A stretch of DNA of 8,391 nt from Tepidimicrobium sp. (GTDB lineage Bacteria; Bacillota; Clostridia; Tissierellales; Tepidimicrobiaceae): the NCBI GenBank assembly GCA_012839395.1, contig DUNJ01000171.1, positions 1 to 8,391 on the forward strand. The letters run 5' to 3'. Of the stretch, positions 1-6,677 are shown piece after piece. Each line of letters opens with the position of its first letter. Positions within the stretch are counted from its first letter, which is position 1. A program made the translations under genes and the position numbers. The notes under the pieces are model-generated. The model was given only the letters and a program-made list of their open reading frames with translations, did no database searches and was not told the DNA's origin.

Positions 1-16
1 AAAAGTATAATTAGAT

Positions 17-1072
17 TTATATATTATCTTCTTCCCCAGCAAGTTCTAGTTCTATGGCTAAATCCAACAATATTTGTCCCATATTTTCCGTTATTGCAAT
101 ACCTTTTATAGCATTCTCTTTAGCCTTTAAAAACTCTATTTCTCCCGGAACAAAAATTTCTTCTACCCCAGGCGCTCTTTTGCTATTCTTAATGCTATCA
201 ATATATTTATCAACTTCATTCTTAAATCGTTCTATTGGTTGAAATCTAGAAATATCAATAGCCATCATAAAATGTCCAATTTTCTCTGGCTTTGGATTTT
301 CAAAATCGTTTACGTTTCCTAATCCTTTACCATAGTTTGCCTGGGCCAATATTGAAGATAATATGTCTATAATTAAAGCGATACCATATCCTTTATATCC
401 ACCAAAATGTAATAAACTACCCTTCAAAGCTTCTAGTGGACTATCTGTAGGATTGCCTTCTTTATCTATTGCCCAATCCATGGGAATCTTCTGATTTTCA
501 ATTGCCCTTCTCTCGATTTGACCATATGCCACTTTACTTGTCGCCATATCTAATACAATCGGATAGTGTTTATTAGCTGGTATTGCAATGGTTAAAGGAT
601 TGGTTCCAAATAATTTCTCGATTCCACCAAAAGGGGCTATGCACGGAGATGTATTTGTTACCGTCAATCCAATTAAATTAGCCTCTGCAAATTTCCAAGC
701 ATAATAATTTCCAACACCATAATGATTACTATTATTTAACGTAACACAAGCTATCCCATGTTCCTTTGCTCTCTCAATACATAATTTAAGAGCTTTTGGC
801 CCTATTACTATCCCAGAACCATTATCCCCATCGAGGGAAATCAAATTATCAGAATCGTTTATTTGGGTTATCCTCGGGTTTTTATTAATAGCACCTTTTC
901 GAATTCTAGTCACAAATTGGGTTAACCTAGCTATACCATGGGACCCTACTCCACTGTAATCTGCCTGTACTATTACTTCAGAAGCTAAGGAAGCATCTTC
1001 AGTCTTTAAACCTACTTTCATAAAAACATCCTGTACAAACTTATGCAATGTTTGCTTTTTTACGTATAACAT
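17..1072 (-). CDS. Malate/L-lactate dehydrogenase family (Ldh_2) oxidoreductase, YjmC-like
   Basis: This 351-residue protein belongs to the Ldh_2 family of NAD(P)-dependent 2-oxoacid reductases. Relatives include YiaK, AllD, ComC and B. subtilis YjmC, and they share no fold with classical lactate dehydrogenases. Visible family motifs are SHG at 44-46 (with the usual catalytic His45), NSNHYG at 114-119, APFGG at 146-150, GTNP at 156-159, DMATS at 175-179 and GYKGYG at 225-230. No signal peptide or membrane segment is seen. The start is supported by AAGGGGG (1082-1088) nine bases upstream. It lies 24 nt after the mannonate oxidoreductase gene and is the last gene in the window. From its neighbours it probably interconverts a sugar-derived 2-oxo acid and its 2-hydroxy acid. 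The family is certain, but the substrate is not readable from sequence and the automatic label malate or lactate dehydrogenase may mislead. Confidence 0.9.
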   Translation of the reverse strand: MLYVKKQTLHKFVQDVFMKVGLKTEDASLASEVIVQADYSGVGSHGIARLTQFVTRIRKGAINKNPRITQINDSDNLISLDGDNGSGIVIGPKALKLCIERAKEHGIACVTLNNSNHYGVGNYYAWKFAEANLIGLTVTNTSPCIAPFGGIEKLFGTNPLTIAIPANKHYPIVLDMATSKVAYGQIERRAIENQKIPMDWAIDKEGNPTDSPLEALKGSLLHFGGYKGYGIALIIDILSSILAQANYGKGLGNVNDFENPKPEKIGHFMMAIDISRFQPIERFKNEVDKYIDSIKNSKRAPGVEEIFVPGEIEFLKAKENAIKGIAITENMGQILLDLAIELELAGEEDNI

Positions 1073-1096
1073 AATTTAGTGCCCCCTTGTCAATAT

Positions 1097-1942
1097 TTAA
1101 ACGCCAGAATATGCCATAAAGCCACCATCTACGGGAATTACCACTCCCGTTACAAATGCCGATGCTTTATGATCACAAAGGTACATTAAAGTTCCAAGTA
1201 AATCTTCTGGAACACCAAATCTTTTCATCGGGGTCTGGGATATGATTTTTTTAGACCTTTCGGTTAATTCACCATCCTCATCAATTAATAGCTTTTCATT
1301 TTGTGTCGTTAAAAAGAATCCAGGAGCTATTGCATTTACCCTTATACCGACATCAGCCATATGCACCGCTAACCATTGGGTAAAATTATTTATTGCTGCC
1401 TTCGCCGCACTATATGCTGGTACTTTAGTCATTGGGCATGGAGCACTCATTGAAGATATATTAATAATTGTAGCATCCTTTTTACCAACCATCTTTTTGG
1501 AAAATATCTGCGTTGGGATTAAAGTTCCAATGAAGTTCAAATTAAAAACAAAACCAAAACCTTCAACATCTAGATCAAAGAAAGTTACTATATCATTATC
1601 CTTTGAACCTAAATCATTTAATTCTAGAACCTCTTTGGTAGTTATACCTTTTGGATGATTACCACCGGCAGCGTTTATAAGGATATCACAATCACCAAAG
1701 GTATCAGAAATTATTTTTTCGGCTCTTTTGACGCTCTCTGTATCTAAAACGTCGCATGATAATCCTATGGCTTGACCACCCTTTTCTATTATTTTAGATG
1801 CTGTTCTTTCTGCATTTTCGGCGTGCAAACTCAACACTGCAACCTTGGCGCCATTTCTTGCTAATTCCTCGCAGAAACCACTGCCCAAAACTCCACCACC
1901 GCCAGTAACCACGGCAACTTTCCCATCTAATATTTTAGACAT
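1097..1942 (-). CDS. uxuB: SDR-type D-mannonate oxidoreductase (fructuronate reductase), UxuB/YjmF-like
   Basis: A short-chain dehydrogenase of 281 residues that is expected to interconvert D-fructuronate and D-mannonate with NAD(H) in the cytoplasm. The Rossmann glycine motif TGGGGVLG is at 13-20, NAAG at 90-93, the structural Asn at about 136, and the catalytic triad is Ser164, Tyr177 and Lys181 (YSAAK). PG at 207-208 and a C-terminal VDGG complete the classical SDR pattern. A roughly 30-residue stretch between NAAG and the dimer helix (about 98-130) makes it longer than ordinary 250-residue SDRs, as in the B. subtilis YjmF group. It is unrelated to the long-chain E. coli UxuB. An in-frame ATG exists at 1987, but the start at 1942 has AAAGAGGTG five bases upstream and begins exactly at the conserved SDR N-terminus. 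It starts one base after the uxuA stop (TAG-G-ATG), so the two are probably translationally coupled. The family is certain; the substrate is inferred from the uxuA linkage. Confidence 0.87.
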   Translation of the reverse strand: MSKILDGKVAVVTGGGGVLGSGFCEELARNGAKVAVLSLHAENAERTASKIIEKGGQAIGLSCDVLDTESVKRAEKIISDTFGDCDILINAAGGNHPKGITTKEVLELNDLGSKDNDIVTFFDLDVEGFGFVFNLNFIGTLIPTQIFSKKMVGKKDATIINISSMSAPCPMTKVPAYSAAKAAINNFTQWLAVHMADVGIRVNAIAPGFFLTTQNEKLLIDEDGELTERSKKIISQTPMKRFGVPEDLLGTLMYLCDHKASAFVTGVVIPVDGGFMAYSGV

Positions 1943-1943
1943 C

Positions 1944-3023
1944 CTAGCACCTCTTTCCCATTTTATTAATTGCTTCCCATAGTCCATTAATGTATGTTAC
2001 TCCTAAAGCCCTATCATATAACCCGTACCCAGGTCTGCCAGTTTCTCCCCATATCATCCTTCCATGATCAGGTCTTATATAGCCTTTAAAATCAATATCA
2101 TAATAAGCCTTCATTATTTCAAACAAATCCAAGGAACCATCTGATGATAAATGGGATGATTCATCAAAATTTCTTCCCTCATGAATTTTTATGTTTCTAA
2201 CATGGGCAAAATGTATCCTACCTTTAGATCCAAAGTATCTTATCATATCCGGTATATCATTTTTAGGATCAGCACCTAAACAGCCACTACAAAGGGTTAA
2301 GCCATTATATGAGCTATCTACTAAGTTGATTATTCGATCTAAGTTTTCTTTATTGGTTACTATTCTTGGTAATCCAAATATAGACCAAGGTGGATCATCT
2401 GGGTGTATAGCCATTTTAATATCGTACTCTTCTGCTATTGGAATTATTTCCTTTAAAAAATATTCTAGATTTTCAAATAATTTTTCCCCATCCATATCTT
2501 TATATTGATCAAACAATACTTGTAAGCGCTCTAATTTTTCAGGCTCCCACCCTGGTAGGGAAAAATCCCTGGCGTTCTTTTCCATCTCATCAGCTAATTT
2601 ATTCGGTTGTATTTTTTGAACTATATCATCGTCGTAGGAAAGAGCATTAGAGCCATCCGGTAATTTCTTAGCTAAGTCCGAGCGTGTCCAATCGAATATT
2701 GGCATAAAATTGTAACAAACTACTTTAACTCCAGCCTTTGATAAATTAATTAGAGTTTGTTTATAATTTTCTATATATCGCTCCCTACTTGGAAGACCAA
2801 GTTTTATATCCTCATGGATGTTTACACTTTCTATAACCTCAAGTTCTAATCCTTCAGCATTTACCTCATCTTTTAATTTCATTATTCTATCTATAGGCCA
2901 AACTTCACCTACTGGGATATCAAACAAAGCACCTACTACCCCTGTCATTCCAGGAATTTGTCTTATTTGGTCTAATGTGACAGTATCATCGTTATTGCCA
3001 AACCATCTAAATGTCATTTTCAT
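1944..3023 (-). CDS. uxuA: D-mannonate dehydratase UxuA
   Basis: UxuA dehydrates D-mannonate to 2-keto-3-deoxy-D-gluconate, the committing step of glucuronate/fructuronate catabolism, with a divalent metal (Mn or Fe) in a TIM-barrel active site. The 359-residue protein opens with the characteristic MTFRWFG and carries the family landmarks IHPDDPPW (206-213), LCSGCLGADP (244-253), HFAHVRN (271-277) and RPDHGRMIWGE (317-327). His207, Cys248, His274 and Asp319/His320 are the likely metal ligands or catalytic residues. The length fits the Bacillus-type enzyme and nothing is truncated. AGGTGA at 3033-3038 is nine bases upstream of this ATG; a second in-frame ATG two codons later cannot be excluded. 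It is the first gene of the downstream transcription unit, behind its own promoter, and its end overlaps the ribosome binding site of the mannonate oxidoreductase gene. This is the firmest functional call in the window and the anchor for the pathway. Confidence 0.97.
   Translation of the reverse strand: MKMTFRWFGNNDDTVTLDQIRQIPGMTGVVGALFDIPVGEVWPIDRIMKLKDEVNAEGLELEVIESVNIHEDIKLGLPSRERYIENYKQTLINLSKAGVKVVCYNFMPIFDWTRSDLAKKLPDGSNALSYDDDIVQKIQPNKLADEMEKNARDFSLPGWEPEKLERLQVLFDQYKDMDGEKLFENLEYFLKEIIPIAEEYDIKMAIHPDDPPWSIFGLPRIVTNKENLDRIINLVDSSYNGLTLCSGCLGADPKNDIPDMIRYFGSKGRIHFAHVRNIKIHEGRNFDESSHLSSDGSLDLFEIMKAYYDIDFKGYIRPDHGRMIWGETGRPGYGLYDRALGVTYINGLWEAINKMGKRC
1948..1956 (-). promoter_or_regulatory. 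Ribosome binding site that fixes the uxuB start at 1942
   Basis: AAAGAGGTG ends five bases before the ATG at 1942 and lies inside the last codons of uxuA. It decides against the upstream in-frame ATG at 1987, which would overlap uxuA by about 44 bases and add 15 residues outside the SDR fold. Confidence 0.85.
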
Positions 3024-3150
3024 TGTCCATTATCACCTACCTAATAATATTTCATAAACTATGTAACAATCAAAATTATTCAAATAAACCTACTATTTTT
3101 AGCAATTTTGTTCTGCTATACAAAACCTATGTCCATGTTATGGGCTATTT
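3024..3150 (-). promoter_or_regulatory. uxuA 5' leader with ribosome binding site
   Basis: This is the predicted untranslated leader of about 127 nt. AGGTGA (3033-3038) lies nine bases from the uxuA ATG, preceded by a second AGGT. The only compact hairpin seen is TAGCA/TGCTA (3100-3104 with 3114-3118). It is not followed by a U-tract, so there is no clear attenuator, and no known riboswitch fold was recognised. Confidence 0.4.
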
Positions 3151-3158
3151 GGTTCTAT
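3133..3158 (-). promoter_or_regulatory. Dyad-containing motif at the uxuA transcription start
   Basis: On the minus strand ATAGAACCAAAT is followed by AGC and the inverted repeat CCAT-AAC-ATGG (3133-3143). It runs from the end of the -10 box to about +18, a usual repressor position. The same 12-mer followed by CCAT-ATGG recurs on the plus strand at 7271-7290. An operator function is inferred from position and repetition only. Confidence 0.35.
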
Positions 3159-3185
3159 TATAATTGAAAATGAAAACACTTGCAA
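3157..3185 (-). promoter_or_regulatory. Sigma-A-type promoter of the uxuA unit
   Basis: On the minus strand a -35 TTGCAA (3180-3185; four of six consensus bases) and a perfect -10 TATAAT (3157-3162) are separated by exactly 17 nt. The predicted transcription start is about 3150, giving a leader of roughly 127 nt before uxuA. It is the best promoter match I found in the window and sits directly downstream of the kduD terminator, so uxuA-uxuB-Ldh_2 can be transcribed separately from the transporter genes. Confidence 0.8.
3170..3185 (-). promoter_or_regulatory. Candidate cre (CcpA) or LacI-family operator over the -35 region
   Basis: The minus-strand 16-mer TTGCAAGTGTTTTCAT fits the Bacillus cre consensus WTGNAARCGNWWWCAW at every position but one (the central C is T). 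It contains the perfect 10-bp palindrome ACTTGCAAGT just upstream and overlaps the entire -35 element, so binding would block RNA polymerase. CcpA control of hexuronate genes is known in Bacillus. A pathway-specific LacI-family repressor such as KdgR is an alternative reader of this type of site. Confidence 0.5.
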
Positions 3186-3380
3186 GTAACTTTTAAAAAT
3201 CTATGTTATTATCTTTTGATAATGAATCAAACAAAAAGTAATTAAAACCCAGAAATTAGCAAATATAAAATATTAACTTAGGACCTTTTTATAGATTTAA
3301 AAGCATTATGCTAGCCTAAATCCTTAAAAAGTCAAATAGCTGTAATTTTAAAATAATAATCTGGATACTTTCATACAATA
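3186..3380. other. AT-rich non-coding stretch between the kduD terminator and the uxuA promoter
   Basis: No credible coding sequence on either strand. Apart from the TTTGAT/ATCAAA dyad, the only symmetric element is the 11-bp palindrome AGCATTATGCT at 3302-3312. I see no plus-strand promoter with a gene behind it, so this looks like spacer plus upstream regulatory DNA. Confidence 0.6.
3215..3231. promoter_or_regulatory. Inverted repeat TTTGAT-N5-ATCAAA upstream of the uxuA promoter
   Basis: A perfect 6-bp dyad with a 5-nt spacer, centred about 40 bp upstream of the -35 element. Spacing and symmetry suit a dimeric regulator that activates or co-represses. The region is AT-rich, so chance occurrence is quite possible. 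Confidence 0.25.
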
Positions 3381-3430
3381 AAACTATTGCCAAGGCTATT
3401 CAATCTAATGAATGTCCTTGGCAATAGTTT
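3381..3430 (-). terminator. Stem-loop terminator after kduD
   Basis: A perfect 15-bp inverted repeat (3381-3395 with 3416-3430) encloses a 20-nt loop. The loop can itself pair 3398-3402 with 3409-3413. It begins 18 nt after the kduD stop codon. Read on the minus strand, the distal arm ends in GTTT and runs into TATTGTAT, a short, imperfect U-tract, so termination may be incomplete. It separates the transporter/dehydrogenase unit from the uxuA promoter. On the plus strand no T-run follows, so a minus-strand terminator is the better reading. Confidence 0.8.
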
Positions 3431-3447
3431 ATAACATTAAGATCTCT

Positions 3448-4209
3448 TTACTTTACTAAATATCCACCATCTACAGGAATAATAGCCCCACTTATATAAT
3501 CACTAGCATCTGATGCTAGAAAAACAGTTATACCTTTCATATCATTTCCAGTCCCCCACCTACCAGCTGGAATTCTATCAGATATTTGCTTATATCTTTC
3601 ATCGTTATTGACAATAGCTTCATTCATATCTGTATCCATATAGCCTGGAGCTATAGCATTAACATTAACCCCTCCTCCAAGCCAATCATTGGTAAGCTCT
3701 TTGGTAAGCTGTGCCACGCCACCCTTAGCCGCAGAATATGCTGGTACTGTTTGCCCACCGAAAAATGATGCCATAGAAGCGATATTGATAATCTTACCTT
3801 TTCCCTTTTTTAACATGATACGTCCAGCTAATTGACATTGTATAAACACTGCATTTAAATTTATACTTATCACTTCATCCCATTCTTCAATGGGAAATTT
3901 CTCGGCAGAATGCCTTCTCTGAATACCTGCAGCTGTAACTAAAATATCTAAATCCCCATTTAAACGAGATAAAGCCTCTTCAAATGAACTATATACCTCA
4001 TCCCTATTTCTTAAATCTGCTTTTACAGCATAGCAAGAATATCCCCTTTGCCTAAAACCTTTCTCAGCTTCAAAAATTCTATCCGAGGATCCTAATATTG
4101 CCACCTCACATCCCGCCTCAAGAAGTGCTTCCGCCATACTAAATCCAAGACCTCTTGATGCTCCTGTTACAATTGCTTTTCTACCCGTTATGTCAAACAT
4201 AGTATTCAT
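3448..4209 (-). CDS. kduD: 2-dehydro-3-deoxy-D-gluconate 5-dehydrogenase, KduD-like SDR
   Basis: A 253-residue classical SDR resembling KduD, which reduces 2,5-diketo-3-deoxygluconate to KDG in the breakdown of unsaturated uronates from pectin, glycosaminoglycans and similar polymers. It has TGASRGLG at 15-22, Asn117, Ser145, Tyr158 and Lys162 (YSAAK), and a C-terminal VDGGYLVK. KduD-like signatures are INIASMASFFGG (141-152), VPAYSAAKGG (155-164), NVNAIAPGYM (182-191) and RIPAGRWG (212-219). These separate it better from the related gluconate 5-dehydrogenase IdnO than length does. The usual NNAG/NAAG is TAAG here (92-95). AGGAGG at 4218-4223, eight bases upstream, fixes the start. It follows the zinc dehydrogenase gene by 67 nt and a strong stem-loop follows it. 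No kduI isomerase is in the window, so activity on another 5-keto sugar acid is possible. Confidence 0.83.
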   Translation of the reverse strand: MNTMFDITGRKAIVTGASRGLGFSMAEALLEAGCEVAILGSSDRIFEAEKGFRQRGYSCYAVKADLRNRDEVYSSFEEALSRLNGDLDILVTAAGIQRRHSAEKFPIEEWDEVISINLNAVFIQCQLAGRIMLKKGKGKIINIASMASFFGGQTVPAYSAAKGGVAQLTKELTNDWLGGGVNVNAIAPGYMDTDMNEAIVNNDERYKQISDRIPAGRWGTGNDMKGITVFLASDASDYISGAIIPVDGGYLVK

Positions 4210-4276
4210 TAACCTGGCCTCCTAATAATCCTTAAGTTGTAATTTCTATCTATATCCCGTACCCTATTTCTAATGC

Positions 4277-5305
4277 CTAGTCAAATAGTATTACCATCTT
4301 TTTTACTTTAGGATCTGGGTTATCCATATAGTGGAACACCTTATCGATTTCATCAAATTTAATCGGCGTGGTCACTAGCCCATCAAGATTGAATTCATTG
4401 TTAGCAAATTTTTCAATTACGGGTTCAAATTGATAACAAGACATTCTAGAACTGATCAGATCTAATTCTCTTTGTGCTAACATAGCTTGAGAAATTGATT
4501 CTGGTGCAGTAGTAAATCCTAGATTCACAACTCTACCCGCATTTCTCACTAGTCCCGGCTCAAACAGACTTGTAAGAGATCCCTGGAAACAAGCTGAATC
4601 AAATGCTATAGTAACGCCTTTCCTATTTGTAATCTCTTGTACTCTTTCAACTACATTTTCTTTCCTGCTATTAATTATATAATCTGCGCCATATGCTTTA
4701 GCTCTTTCTAATGTTTCGTCATCTATATCACAGCAAATAACTGTACAACCTTTATTCTTGCAAGTTTGAAGAATAATAGAACCGATAGTTCCTGTACCAA
4801 GTATAAAAACAATATCCCCTGGCACAACTTTACCCCTATTAGTACAATGTGCACCGATAGCAAAAGGTTCTATTAATGCTGCATCCTTAAAATCAATACT
4901 ATTAGGTATTACATATACATCATCTTCAGGTGCTGTGAAATATTCTCTAAATCCACCATCCACTCCACTTCCACGTACTTTTACATTTTCACAGATGTTT
5001 TCCCTACCAATCTTACACTGGTAACATTGGCCACAGGTAATAATCAGGTCTACAACTACCCTATCTCCCTCTTTTACCCTAGTTACTTTTGACCCAACTT
5101 TGACTACAACCCCAGCATTCTCATGTCCTGGTATTCTTGGGTATGTAGAATTGGGGTTAGCTCCATGATATATATGATAATCGGAACCACAAACTCCAGC
5201 AGCTTTCATCTTTATTAGCACTTGATAATCATCTTCTAACTCTGGAATGGGTACTTCCCTAATCTCATATTCATATGGTTTTGTAATAACTACCTCTTTC
5301 ATCAT
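4277..5305 (-). CDS. Zinc-dependent medium-chain alcohol/polyol dehydrogenase, YjmD-like (possible hexonate 5-dehydrogenase)
   Basis: A medium-chain dehydrogenase of the sorbitol/threonine dehydrogenase type, about 342 residues. With ATG at 5305 as residue 1, the catalytic zinc site is Cys39 (GVCGSD), His61-Glu62 (GHEN) and Glu146 (EPF). The structural zinc lobe has four cysteines at 91, 94, 97 and 105. The Rossmann motif GTGTIG is at 170-175, and Asp192 at the end of the second strand suggests NAD rather than NADP. An upstream in-frame ATG at 5323 gives six extra residues, but AAGG-TT-GGTG (5311-5320) lies inside that extension. The ATG at 5305, or the adjacent one at 5302, is therefore preferred. 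It follows dctM by about 70 nt and precedes kduD. B. subtilis carries a comparable gene (yjmD) beside uxuA. A role as L-gulonate or L-idonate 5-dehydrogenase giving D-fructuronate is plausible from context but not shown by the sequence. Confidence 0.92.
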   Translation of the reverse strand: MMKEVVITKPYEYEIREVPIPELEDDYQVLIKMKAAGVCGSDYHIYHGANPNSTYPRIPGHENAGVVVKVGSKVTRVKEGDRVVVDLIITCGQCYQCKIGRENICENVKVRGSGVDGGFREYFTAPEDDVYVIPNSIDFKDAALIEPFAIGAHCTNRGKVVPGDIVFILGTGTIGSIILQTCKNKGCTVICCDIDDETLERAKAYGADYIINSRKENVVERVQEITNRKGVTIAFDSACFQGSLTSLFEPGLVRNAGRVVNLGFTTAPESISQAMLAQRELDLISSRMSCYQFEPVIEKFANNEFNLDGLVTTPIKFDEIDKVFHYMDNPDPKVKKMVILFD

Positions 5306-5310
5306 TTTAG

Positions 5311-5320
5311 CACCAACCTT
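5311..5320 (-). promoter_or_regulatory. Ribosome binding site that moves the Zn-dehydrogenase start to 5305/5302
   Basis: AAGGTTGGTG lies just before ATGATG (5305 and 5302), while the sequence before the upstream ATG at 5323 (ATTATATTAT) has no Shine-Dalgarno match. The resulting N-terminus (MMKEVVITKP or MKEVVITKP) matches the family start. Confidence 0.65.
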
Positions 5321-5373
5321 CATATAATATAATCATATTTATAGTCTCTAAGATCAAATTTGTTAAATACTCT

Positions 5374-6663
5374 TTACATACCAGATACTAAATTAGGCAA
5401 AAATGTAGATAGTGCGGGAACGAAGGCAAACAATATTGCACAGGCTAATTCAACTAAAACAAAAGGTATGAGTTGCCTAGCCACCCTACTTACAGGCTCG
5501 TCACTAATTCCGCAAGCCACAAAAATAGTAGTTCCAAATGGTGGTGTAGCCTGACCCATGGCAAGTAGGAATACAAACAACATACCGAAATGAACAGGAT
5601 CAACACCGAATGATACAGCAATGGGTGCAAGTATAGGTCCTAAAATTAAATTTGTAGCACCTACTTCTAGAAACATTCCACATATTGTTAACAATACTAT
5701 TATCAGCATTAAAAATCCTGTTTTACTGCTAGCTATAGCCATGAATGCATTTGTAACATATACTGGTATTCTATAATATGTCACAAGGTATCCAAATAAT
5801 TGAGCGGTTACAACTAAAAGCATTAAATTAGCTGTACTTTCAGCAGTATCTTTTACTATTGTCCACATACTTTTAAGGGTTATTTCCTTATATACCAAAA
5901 TACAAACAAGAATTCCATAAAACACCGCTATGACTGCAGACTCAGTAGGCGTAAAAATACCCGCATATATTCCACCCAATATAACGATAGGCATTATCAA
6001 AGCCCATATCGAATCCTTAAAAGATATTAAGAAACGTCTAAACGAAAATTTTTCTCCCTTAGGAAAGTTACTCTTTTTTGCCTTATAATATGCATAAACA
6101 CATAAGGCGATACCTGCAATAATACCTGGAATAAGACCTGAAAGCAGTAATTTGGAAACTGAAGTTCCTGTAATATTTCCATAAATAACAAATACAGTAC
6201 TTGGTGGGATTACTATTCCAAGGGTTCCACCAATTGCTTGAACGGCCGCAGCATAATCTTTTGGATATTCTCTTTTAACCATTTCAGGATACATAATTCC
6301 ACCGATAGCCGCTGTAGTCGCAACAGAAGAGCCAGAGATAGCTGCAAAGAATGTACAAGCTACAAGAGAAACTAAAGAGATTCCACCTGAAATCCAACTT
6401 ACAAAGGAATCTGCAAATGCAACTAGTCTTTTTGATAGGCCACCCTTCGCCATTATATCTCCAGCTAAGAAAAAAGCTGGTATAGCTAACATTGCAAAAT
6501 TATCACTGCCTGTAAAAATTTTCTGAGATAAAACTCCAAATGATAATGTTGGATCAAGCGCTATAGCTGAAATACAAGCAGCCCCCAAGGACCAAGTAAT
6601 TGGTAATCCTAAAAACATCAGCACAAGTAATACTACAATTAGAGCAACTGCTGAAATTGCCAC
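5374..6663 (-). CDS. dctM: TRAP transporter large permease subunit DctM
   Basis: The 429-residue large membrane subunit of a TRAP transporter, which carries the ion-coupled translocation pathway and typically works with Na+. It is hydrophobic throughout, with about a dozen membrane segments. Conserved stretches include IPAFFLAGDIM (61-71), ISGSSVATTAAIGG (109-122), GGTLGIVIPPS (145-155), GIFTPTESA (235-243), FLEVGATNLILGP (331-343) and MGQATPPFG (369-377). The length is normal for the family and no break is seen. Translation starts with GTG, preceded by AAAGGGTG (6670-6677) at good spacing, and no ATG start occurs near it. The dctQ stop is 14 bases upstream, so Q and M are co-translated neighbours. 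Substrate specificity lies mainly in DctP; the catabolic genes downstream point to a hexuronate or hexonate. Confidence 0.97.
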   Translation of the reverse strand: MAISAVALIVVLLVLMFLGLPITWSLGAACISAIALDPTLSFGVLSQKIFTGSDNFAMLAIPAFFLAGDIMAKGGLSKRLVAFADSFVSWISGGISLVSLVACTFFAAISGSSVATTAAIGGIMYPEMVKREYPKDYAAAVQAIGGTLGIVIPPSTVFVIYGNITGTSVSKLLLSGLIPGIIAGIALCVYAYYKAKKSNFPKGEKFSFRRFLISFKDSIWALIMPIVILGGIYAGIFTPTESAVIAVFYGILVCILVYKEITLKSMWTIVKDTAESTANLMLLVVTAQLFGYLVTYYRIPVYVTNAFMAIASSKTGFLMLIIVLLTICGMFLEVGATNLILGPILAPIAVSFGVDPVHFGMLFVFLLAMGQATPPFGTTIFVACGISDEPVSRVARQLIPFVLVELACAILFAFVPALSTFLPNLVSGM

Positions 6664-6677
6664 TCAGATCACCCTTT

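Noticed and set aside
1242..1658. Plus-strand open frames inside the uxuB, uxuA, kduD and dctM genes
   Set aside because: They lie antisense to well-conserved genes, show no family motifs, and have low-complexity composition typical of frame shadows.
1943..1987. Extended N-terminus of the mannonate oxidoreductase from the ATG at 1987
   Set aside because: The extra 15 residues overlap uxuA, lack a ribosome binding site and precede the SDR start; the ATG at 1942 has AAAGAGGTG.
3100..3118. Leader hairpin as an attenuator or riboswitch
   Set aside because: Only a 5-bp stem followed by A-rich sequence, with no U-tract and no recognisable aptamer core.
3202..3237. Second minus-strand promoter TTGTTT-17-TAATAA upstream of uxuA
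   Set aside because: Both boxes match only half of the consensus, and a much better promoter lies 40 bases downstream.
3283..3320. Small gene or ncRNA between kduD and uxuA
   Set aside because: No start with a ribosome binding site, no sizeable open frame, and only short palindromes in AT-rich sequence.
5324..5373. Weak promoter TTTAAC-18-TATAAA before the Zn-dehydrogenase gene
   Set aside because: Only half of the -35 bases match in very AT-rich DNA, and the gap is too short to need a promoter.
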